NCBI GenBank assembly: GCA_964577825.1 | Contig: CAZOBJ010000056.1 | Coordinates: forward strand, 1 to 20,527 | DNA from: CAZOBJ01 sp964577825 | GTDB taxonomy: Bacteria; Planctomycetota; SZUA-567; JAFGNG01 | Direction: 5' to 3' | Length of the DNA: 20,527 bases | In this document: one piece after another, positions 1 through 6,600 of the stretch | Position numbering within the stretch: position 1 is the first letter of the stretch | Layout of the letters: every line of letters starts with the position of its first letter | Program-made: the position numbers and the translations under genes | The notes under the pieces: model-generated | The model's input: only the letters and a program-made list of their open reading frames with translations | Databases searched by the model: none | What the model was told of the DNA's origin: nothing

Positions 1-294
1 CGGCATCATGGGGATCACCGCAATGCCGTGGCCGTCCGCGGCCCGGATGAGGCGGCGCATCTCGTCCTGCGAGAACGCGTGCGGACTGGTCAGTTCCGGC
101 CGCCGGTGCAGCTCGATCGTACACGCATTCTCGTCTGCCAGGTTCAGCATGAGCGCGTTGTACCCCCACGCCGCCAGGTCCGGCAGCCAACGCGTGTACC
201 ACTCCTTGCGGAACAGCATCCGCGCCGGATCGAACATCACGCACACCAGCGAGCCGCCCGCGCGTCCCAGGCTGCGGCTTTGCTCTACAGTCAT
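1..294 (-). CDS. Glycoside hydrolase family 20-like protein, N-terminal part (cut by window edge)
   Basis: The leftward reading frame is open from the ATG at 292-294 to the window edge (98 codons) and has no stop, so the gene continues outside. The visible part begins MTVEQSRSLGRAGGSLVCVM and continues with a (beta/alpha)8-barrel-like opening: a WGYNALMLNLADE strand region, then HRRPELTSPHAF, then an RLIRAADGHGIAVIPMMP helix-strand unit. The 'GYN..ML...DE' strand followed by 'A..HGI.VIP' is the usual start of GH20-type (beta-N-acetylhexosaminidase-like) and related glycosidase barrels. The catalytic residues lie beyond the window, so activity and substrate cannot be judged. The ATG lies 110 bases downstream of a good leftward promoter; the ribosome binding site (GGGGA) is only moderate. 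Family placement is from pattern recognition; other TIM-barrel glycosidases are possible. Confidence 0.6.
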   Translation of the reverse strand, partial: MTVEQSRSLGRAGGSLVCVMFDPARMLFRKEWYTRWLPDLAAWGYNALMLNLADENACTIELHRRPELTSPHAFSQDEMRRLIRAADGHGIAVIPMMP

Positions 295-406
295 CGGATG
301 GTTTCCCCGCTGCCCGCGTCCGGGGACGCGGGTCTTTCCACAGGATCGGGCGGGGGGCTCGCAGACCTCCCCGGCGACGTGGCTGGCCACCGCGCCTGCG
401 CGATGG

Positions 407-435
407 ATTGTACCCGCCCGAGGCTCGCCGGTCAA
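407..435 (-). promoter_or_regulatory. Sigma70-type promoter for the GH20-like gene
   Basis: On the minus strand TTGACC (430-435) and TACAAT (407-412) are separated by exactly 17 bases. The leftward gene starts at 294, giving a leader of roughly 105 bases. The same design recurs at 13046-13074 and 16615-16643. Confidence 0.7.
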
Positions 436-628
436 AACCGGTCCCCGGTCACGGGGCCGTTGCGCGGACACCCGGTGCGCGGGACCAATCCAACGCTCGC
501 CCATCGGCGCGGCCCCCGCCTGCGCGCCGCATGCGGCCTGGGCGCGCTCCGAGGCCTGGCGGTATGCGCGTCCACGGGGCGGATGGCCAGGGTAGGTGGT
601 CCTAGGGCAACTCGGTCCGGTCAGCGGC

Positions 629-657
629 TTGCCACAGGCATGCGGACGTGGTATGTT
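629..657 (+). promoter_or_regulatory. Probable sigma70-type promoter for the small-gene cluster
   Basis: TTGCCA (629-634) and TATGTT (652-657) are separated by 17 bases. The first downstream start with a strong ribosome binding site (GGGGAGGG, 710-717) is the ATG at 726. Confidence 0.5.
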
Positions 658-725
658 CCACATAGGTACAGGGCGCGCCGGGCACGCGTCCGCGCCTCGG
701 ACAGGTAGTGGGGAGGGTTGCAGAC

Positions 726-911
726 ATGTGGAGCCTGACAAACCGCGTTGGCACGTGGGTGCTGTACCTGGGGGCGCTGTTCGCGCTCGTGTGCACGATG
801 TCGTGCTTCTCCTGCTCTTGTCGGGACGGGCAGTCGCCACCGTCCGGCCGAGAGTCCGAGGCGCCGGCACGCGCGGAGGCCGCGTCGGCTGAGTCCGAAG
901 GGGCGATATGA
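726..911 (+). CDS. Small membrane or lipoprotein-like peptide, unknown function
   Basis: A 61-aa product with a hydrophobic N-terminal segment (about residues 9-26, containing LYLGALFALVCTMSC) followed by a cysteine cluster (C23, C27, C30, C32) and a polar, acidic, disordered tail rich in Ser, Ala and Glu. The cysteine cluster after a hydrophobic stretch recalls a lipoprotein signal, but no canonical lipobox (L-[AS]-[GA]-C) is present, so it may simply be membrane-anchored. ATG 726 is preferred over the in-frame GTG 708 because GGGGAGGG lies 8 bases upstream of the ATG. The stop (909-911) overlaps the next start in an ATGA arrangement, so the two are probably translated together. No homologue is recognised. 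Confidence 0.5.
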   Translation: MWSLTNRVGTWVLYLGALFALVCTMSCFSCSCRDGQSPPSGRESEAPARAEAASAESEGAI

Positions 912-1501
912 GCGATTCTTCTTCGGAGAATAGGCCGCGCCGCCCCTGGCCCGCGCTCTCGAGTGTGCTAGTGTGCCTCGCGCTCGTAGTCGCGTTCGCG
1001 GCTCCGCTATGGCTGTATGGGCAGCCGAGCATCAACCGTGGCCGAGAGTTATGCGTAAGCTCTGGCAGGACGCGGACAAGCACCTACTTCTCCTGTGGTG
1101 GGGTAAGCATTCTGCTCGATGCCGAAGACCCCCGTGATACACCTCTGTCTCGGTTCTTGGCCGACTGCGGTGACGCACTCACAGAAGACCAGGAATGGAT
1201 AACAGTGTGGGACCGTCCGTCTAGCATACACCGGCTGTTCGATCCGAACACCGAATATGACATTCCGGCCCCGGACACGCAGCACAGGACTTGGGCGTGC
1301 TATTGGCTTCGAAGGCTCGTGCTCGCCCCTAGGAACGGCTGCGAATCGGAGCAAGGATACATACTCTCCATGGAGCTATTGCGGGGGGCTACACTCGACG
1401 GCGGGCCGTTCGCCTGGGGCAGCAAGCGAGAATACATCGAAAGCGAGTTCGTGGAGACAGAGGACGGTCTGCGGCCCAGGGGAGCGGCGGATGGTAGCTG
1501 A
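908..1501 (+). CDS. Single-pass membrane protein, unknown function
   Basis: A 197-aa product starting at ATG 908, which overlaps the preceding stop by four bases; AGGGG lies just upstream. A short polar N-terminus with RPRRP is followed by one hydrophobic helix (about residues 18-37, SVLVCLALVVAFAAPLWLYG). The remaining 160 residues are predicted to be on the far side of the membrane and contain cysteines at about 49, 63, 86, 130 and 144, which could form disulfides. The sequence uses A/T in third positions more freely than the large operon downstream, suggesting acquisition or weak selection. It resembles no family I know. Its position between YD-like fragments leaves open an immunity or accessory role for an Rhs-type locus, but that is speculation. 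Confidence 0.6.
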   Translation: MSDSSSENRPRRPWPALSSVLVCLALVVAFAAPLWLYGQPSINRGRELCVSSGRTRTSTYFSCGGVSILLDAEDPRDTPLSRFLADCGDALTEDQEWITVWDRPSSIHRLFDPNTEYDIPAPDTQHRTWACYWLRRLVLAPRNGCESEQGYILSMELLRGATLDGGPFAWGSKREYIESEFVETEDGLRPRGAADGS

Positions 1502-1637
1502 GGCGCGCTACGCACCGGTGATGAGGTCCGCCTGGGGGCTCAGGTGGGTCCCGGACGGGTTCACCTACGACGACGCCAACCGCCACGTGCGCGCGCACGA
1601 CCTGGGGCCGTGTACCTATGTGTGTAGGCCCGACTGA
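1491..1637 (+). pseudogene. Short ORF with a decayed YD (Rhs)-like repeat
   Basis: A 48-codon frame with a plausible ribosome binding site (AGGGGAG ending 6 bases before ATG 1491) overlaps the end of the preceding gene by 11 bases. Its middle, DGFTYDDANRHVRAHDLGP, resembles a YD repeat unit of Rhs/YD proteins (consensus close to TYF.YDAANALTH.H.LP). A second related piece lies at 1951-2082 (TYFRYDAANALAHAHALP). Such a short unit cannot be a functional Rhs protein; it is most easily read as debris of a larger repeat gene. The similarity is by eye only. Confidence 0.35.
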
Positions 1638-1691
1638 GAGCCCCTGCGCGAGGCCGCCGGCATTAGGACGCGTATCAGGAGCAATGGTCCG

Positions 1692-1910
1692 ATGTCCTTC
1701 ATATGGCTACTCATGTTTGTGCCTGTGTGTTTGTGGCTCGTTCTTGTCACACTCATGTACATCGCCACCCTGCCCCACGTGCGTAGGACTCGGTTCAGCC
1801 GAACCTTTGTCTTGGAGACCACGGACGCTAGATACGACAAACTCAGGAGACGCTATTTCTGGATGATGGTTTACTTCTTTTTGGTCCTTGTGTTGCTGCT
1901 CATCCCTTAG
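1692..1910 (+). CDS. Small two-helix membrane protein, unknown function
   Basis: A 72-aa product with two hydrophobic helices: residues about 2-26 (containing WLLMFVPVCLWLVLVTLMYI) and about 54-71 (FWMMVYFFLVLVLLLIP). They are joined by a basic loop (HVRRTRFSR ... DKLRRRY). The two-helix hairpin with a basic middle fits a small inner-membrane protein with the loop in the cytoplasm. AGGAG (1677-1681) lies 10 bases upstream of ATG 1692. Codon use is A/T-tolerant, as in the preceding gene and unlike the operon downstream. The stop lies inside the first copy of a direct repeat. Small membrane proteins of this shape occur as immunity proteins, holins or toxins; nothing here decides between them. 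Confidence 0.55.
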   Translation: MSFIWLLMFVPVCLWLVLVTLMYIATLPHVRRTRFSRTFVLETTDARYDKLRRRYFWMMVYFFLVLVLLLIP

Positions 1911-1955
1911 AGAGCTGCATATGGGATCTACCTGCCTTAGAGACCTGCGTATGGG
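1905..1955 (+). repeat. 21-bp direct repeat, two copies
   Basis: Bases 1905-1925 and 1935-1955 match at 19 of 21 positions, starting CCTTAGAGA and ending TATGGG. Copy spacing is 30 bases. The first copy overlaps the stop of the 72-aa membrane protein gene, and the second runs into the YD-like fragment. It could be a local duplication or recombination scar. Confidence 0.7.
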
Positions 1956-2082
1956 GCTTACTCCGGGCGCGACCGAGACCTACTTCCGGTACGACGCGGC
2001 GAACGCCCTGGCGCACGCGCACGCCCTGCCCTGGCAGAAACCCGGTCCGGAGTCGTCCCATAGGTCCGCTGACGGTGAATGA
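1951..2082 (+). pseudogene. YD (Rhs)-repeat-like gene fragment
   Basis: The frame reads MGLTPGATETYFRYDAANAL followed by AHAHALPWQKPGP and a stop at 2080-2082. TYFRYDAANAL-x-H-x-H-x-LP is a good match to the YD-repeat units of Rhs-type wall/toxin-delivery proteins, but only about one unit remains. There is no convincing ribosome binding site and the frame is open only about 60 codons. It is probably a remnant of a larger rhs-like gene, related to the fragment at 1491-1637. Confidence 0.4.
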
Positions 2083-2194
2083 GGGTCCTGCGCGCGGGGC
2101 GGCCATCGACGCCGATCAAGAGCGCGCTCCCAGGACAACCCGCCCCAGGTAGATGCGGACACCCCCAAATCCCGGCAAAATGCGCATCCGGGAC

Positions 2195-2225
2195 TTGCGA
2201 AAACCCAACCCGTGAACTATAGAAT
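2195..2225 (+). promoter_or_regulatory. Promoter of the TPR - metallopeptidase - acidic-tail operon
   Basis: TTGCGA (2195-2200) is followed after 17 bases by TATAGA (2218-2223), which overlaps TAGAAT (2220-2225, 19-base spacing). It is an AT-rich island in otherwise GC-rich sequence, about 105 bases upstream of the first operon start (2328). Either -10 register is possible. Confidence 0.6.
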
Positions 2226-2327
2226 ACGCGGCGGCCGACCGGACCGGCCGGGGCGCGGGCCCACGCGGCGGGCAGCCTGGGGCCCGGATCGCCCCGCGGG
2301 CGGCGGCGCGCGCGGAGGGTGGGGCGC

Positions 2328-3668
2328 ATGGCTCCCGCCTGTTCTGCGACCGGATGGGGCGAGCGTCGCACCGCGCTCTGCGCGGTCGCGGTGGGCGTGC
2401 TTTTCGCCCTGGGGCTCGCGGCCGGGGCGCGCGCGGTCGAGGCCTACCTGCCGCCCTATGACGTGTCGCACTACCGCGCGTTCCTCACCGACGACGATCC
2501 GGACAACGTGCGCCTGGCGTACCTGCACATCGGCCGGGTGGCGTCCCTGCACTATTACGCGCGCTACCAAGAGGCCGCCGAGGCCTACGCCGCCCTGGCA
2601 GACCGGTTCCCGGACCATGCGCTCGCCGACGACGCGCGGTTCCTGCGCGCGCACGTGTTGCACGTGTACGCCGGCGAACTCGGCGAGGCGCAAGCCGCGT
2701 ACCAGGACTTGGCGCAGGCGGGCGGGGTCGCGTTCGACTACAATCCGGCCACCCAAACCGTGCTCCAGGTCCCTGCGGACCCGCAGACGCTGACCGCTCT
2801 CGCAGAGCAAGCCGGCGGCCAGGCCGCGGACGTGGACCGGCTCTCCGCGCGCATCTCGGCCGCCGAACAGGCCGAGCCCGTGGACGCGGCCGCGCTTGCG
2901 GGGCTTCTTCTCTCTCGCGCGCGGGCGTACCGCACGGCCGGGGCGTACTGGGCGGCCGCGCGCGACCTCACGCAGGCGCACGGCCTCGTCGAGACCCTGC
3001 GGGAGGGCGAGGACGCGGAGGGCCAGGCCGCGCTCGTGGCCGACCTCACCTTCGAGCTCGCCCAGCACTGGATGGCCACGCTGCTTGACAAGGTCCACAC
3101 GCCCCTGGACCGGCCCGCCATCGGGGTCACGACCACCGAGGACCACTCGCGCACGAGCGAGCTGTGCACCACCGTGCTCCAGGCGCTCGAGGCGTTCTTC
3201 GAGACCGCGGACCAGGACGACCCCCGCCGCGCCGAGGCCCTGTACTGGCAGGGCCGCGCGCTCCAGGAGGTCGGGGTGCGGTGGGTGTGGTCCGTGGACC
3301 TTCCCACGGGCGCGGCCGTCGAGATCAACGGCGACCACGAGCGCGCCGCGCAGGTCTTCGCCGAGCTCATCGACACGTACCCGGACAGCGACTGGGCGCC
3401 CCGGGCGCTCCTCGCACGCGCGCGCAGCCTGGCCTCGTACCGGCGCTGGGAGATCGAGGGCCAGGAGCCCATCGAGCGGGGGCTGAGGCAGTACGACGAG
3501 GCCCTGGCGCTGCTCGAGCGCGTGCGCGAGGACTATCCGGACACCCCGGCCGCAGAGACCGCGGACGGCTACGCGCAAATCGTGCGCGAGCTCCAGCGCG
3601 GGGAGCGCCCGGCCTGGGAGCTCGCGCCCGCGCCCGAACCGCCGCCCGACGCGGAGCCGCAGCCATGA
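2328..3668 (+). CDS. Exported TPR-repeat protein
   Basis: A 446-aa product. ATG 2328 is chosen over the in-frame GTG 2319 because GGAGGG (2314-2319) sits at the right distance only for the ATG. Residues about 15-40 (RRTALCAVAVGVLFALGLAA then GARAVEA) form a Sec signal peptide. The mature part is rich in TPR-like helix pairs, for example residues 76-100 (YQEAAEAYAALADRFPDHAL), the AGAYWAAARDL region, and near the C-terminus AAQVFAELIDTYPDSDWAP and YDEALALLERVREDYPDTPA. This style, with 'YP.S..A..A' turns, is that of periplasmic TPR scaffolds such as BamD/YbgF. The C-terminus is proline/acid rich. It is first in an operon whose next gene starts inside its stop codon (ATGA), so it probably acts as assembly or binding partner of the huge metallopeptidase-like protein. 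The exact role is unknown. Confidence 0.8.
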   Translation: MAPACSATGWGERRTALCAVAVGVLFALGLAAGARAVEAYLPPYDVSHYRAFLTDDDPDNVRLAYLHIGRVASLHYYARYQEAAEAYAALADRFPDHALADDARFLRAHVLHVYAGELGEAQAAYQDLAQAGGVAFDYNPATQTVLQVPADPQTLTALAEQAGGQAADVDRLSARISAAEQAEPVDAAALAGLLLSRARAYRTAGAYWAAARDLTQAHGLVETLREGEDAEGQAALVADLTFELAQHWMATLLDKVHTPLDRPAIGVTTTEDHSRTSELCTTVLQALEAFFETADQDDPRRAEALYWQGRALQEVGVRWVWSVDLPTGAAVEINGDHERAAQVFAELIDTYPDSDWAPRALLARARSLASYRRWEIEGQEPIERGLRQYDEALALLERVREDYPDTPAAETADGYAQIVRELQRGERPAWELAPAPEPPPDAEPQP

Positions 3669-6600
3669 CCGGACGACCCGTGCGCGTCCTGGGCCTCGTG
3701 GCGATCCTGGGCTTCTGCTGCGCGACTCTGCGCGCGGTCGAGGCGCCCGGAGTCCCCCGCCAGGTGCGCGGCCTGCCCCATGCGGCGCTCGTGCCGGGCA
3801 AACGCGTGTACCTCACCTGGCGGGCGCCGGCCGACCCGGGCAGCGGAGTGTCCGGGTACGTGGTCTACCGCGACGGCGAGATTCTGCACAAGCTGCCCAC
3901 CCGCAACTTCGCGAACGGGCTCGCGGGCGCGCAAGCGCACTACCGGCATGAAGACAGAGACGTGAACGAGGGCGAGACGCACACCTACCGCATCGCCGCG
4001 TATCACCGCGTACCCGGGGACGACGCCGACGACTGGCCCGTGGGTCCGGCGACCGCGCCCGAGAGCGTGCGCGTCGACATGGAGGCCAGCCGGCTCTATT
4101 TCTTCCTGCGCACCGACTGGCACGGCGGCACGCCCCGCGTGCGCGAAAACTTCGGAACCGGCGGCGCCACCACCTTCACCCTCCGGCGGGCCACGCTCAG
4201 GCACCGCAGCGATAGGGCGCTCTTTTACCGCACCGACGGTACGCTCGTCTCCACCACGGACGCGGTGCGCCTGGGCCGGGCCTTTGACGGCGACCCGTCC
4301 CTCGGATCGGTCATCCGCAAGCGCGGCATCTACCACAACGATCTCAACGCCTTCGGCGCGCCTCCAGACGCGGACGGGCGGCTACGCGTCTACATCCTGA
4401 TCGACGAATTCAGCGGCTCGCCGACCACCCTGGGCTACTTCTGGGGCATCAACGAAAAGGTAGACCACCCCCGCCTGGTCGGGCATCGAAGCGAGTTGCT
4501 CTATATCCGCAACCGCCCGGACTGGGAGGACGCGGCCAGCACCATCGCGCACGAGTTCCAGCACTGCATCCATTATCGCCACGACAAGTGGGAGCGGCCG
4601 TGGGTCAACGAAGGCTGTTCCACCCTGGCCCAGGACGTGTGCGACTACTTCAACGACGTGTGCCGGGACCGGCTCGAGGACTACCGCGACTACTACGGCG
4701 GCTACCGGCGGTCCATGCGCCACCTCGCGAACCGGCGCGACTTCGAGTACCAGATCTCATTTTCGAAATTCCTGTACGCGCGCGAGCGTACGGACGATCC
4801 GAGCGGCGGCGCGCGCGGGGAGTTCCCCGACCTGACTCGCTTCGTGGCCGATGCGGACAACGACACTCGGGGCTTTCCCCTGGCGGGGGTGGAATACAAG
4901 GATCTGTTCCGCGACTGGGCCGTGGCCGTGCACGTGAACTCCGACAAGTTCACCGACGACCAGGGCAAGCCGATCTACGACTTCGCCCACGGCAGCCCCA
5001 GCAGCGGCGACCACATCAACGAGGACCTGCGCATCGAGTTCCGCCCCCGCAGCGGCCCCAGGACCGTGCCTTATGGAGAAACACCCGCCACGTATTCAGA
5101 GCCAGGACACCTGCACATCAACAACGTCCGGGTTCGAGAGAGCAGCCAGCGCGTGCTCGGCTTCGACCTGCGTGACCGCAACCCGGGCGTGTTGTGTGTC
5201 AATCTCGACGGCGTCAACGTGCCGAGCGCCGAGGACTACGTGTACCTCGTGTGCGAGACGGGCGCCGACGGCCGCGACCGGCTGATCCGCAAACAGGCCG
5301 ACGGCGGGCGCGTACGCTTCCGCCTGGCCAACTGGGCGGGGTATGCGCCCTACGGCCACTTCTCGCGCGCGCGATGCGTCACGCCGGCGCCGTTCGGACG
5401 GTTCCAGTATGACGTGGAGTACTACAACCGGCCGCTCATCCTGACCCTGCACATGCCCTGGCGCATCCAGCCCGATCAGGACACGATTCCCGTGCTTGTA
5501 TGGTACCCGATCCCGGAAACGAACCCGCCGCTCCAGGTCCATGCGTTGCGCGTGTACGAGCACGGAAACGACGAGGAGGTCGCCGACGCCTGGGTCCGCG
5601 ACCCGTTCGGGGGCGCCTACCCCGCCGACCTGGCCGACGCTGGGGCGGACCGGTTCTTCCGCATCGGCGAGCTGCGCGCGGACCGGTTCTCGTTCATGAA
5701 CGACTTCGACCACGACACCGCGCTCGACGCCAAAATCCGGCTGGACCTGTACGTGAGCGACAACGCGGCGGACATGATCGGCGACCGGCGCGAGGGCAAG
5801 ACGATCGCCCCCCCCGAGCCGGCCGTGCGGCGCGAGTTCGTGGTCAACCGCGGCGCGCCGTTTCCCGATGCCCTGGGCTGGGACTACCTCGACCCCTACA
5901 CCCACTCGCATCGCAGCCGTCAGCACGCCCCGCGCTGGGACTTCGGCGGGCCCGACGACATGGCCGACGAATGCGACGAGGCCATCGGGCTGGACGAGCA
6001 TCTGGCCACCGACTATGCGGCCGACCTGGGCCAGGCCGCCGACGGCACCGCGCGCGCGCGCGAGGCCTGCAAACTTGTGCCCCTGGACGCGTACGGCCAG
6101 GGCCGGTACGTGGCCGCGTACGAGTGCCGCACGCCCATCTACGACACCGAAGCGACCCTGCGCAATGACCTCCAAACCGCGCAGACCGCCGCGGACGCGG
6201 GCGACGCGGAGGCCGCAGAGCGGGCGGAGCAAATCCGCATGCAGTACAATTCCCTGGAGGGCATGATGCGCCGCGTGGCCCAGCACGGCGGCGCGGGCTG
6301 GTGCGTGGGCCGCAGCGGATTCCCGGTCGAGCCGGAGTGGCCGGTCGAGGACTACACCGACCCCGTGCTCTACGACGCCAAGCGCGCCGGGCAGGAATAC
6401 GCGCTCAAGGGGCTCCTCGCCTGGGCGGGCGACACGGTGCGCCAGGGGCCCTGCTTCCTGTGGTGGACCGACCCCTTCTTCGGGGTCGAGCCGCCCTACC
6501 CGGACGCGAACCCACCCCAGCCGCCCGTAGCGCCTGCGGCCGGGGGCGCGGCGCCGGCGCCGGCACCGGCGCCCAGCTGCCCCGCCTGGACGCCCGTGGA

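Larger units (their letters stand above)
295..725. other. Divergent intergenic region
   Basis: No convincing gene is seen. The stretch separates the leftward GH20-like gene from the rightward small-gene cluster and holds a promoter for each side (407-435 leftward, 629-657 rightward). Open frames crossing it are compositional: they have no ribosome binding site, no recognisable domain and arginine/proline/alanine-rich translations typical of GC-rich non-coding DNA. Confidence 0.5.

Noticed and set aside
2217..3578. A 453-codon open frame on the minus strand opposite the TPR gene
   Set aside because: Low-complexity Arg/Val/Leu/Gly translation and no ribosome binding site; an antisense shadow.
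6549..6573. GCCGGC-type short tandem repeat
   Set aside because: It encodes the Ala/Pro linker of the large exported protein and needs no other explanation.
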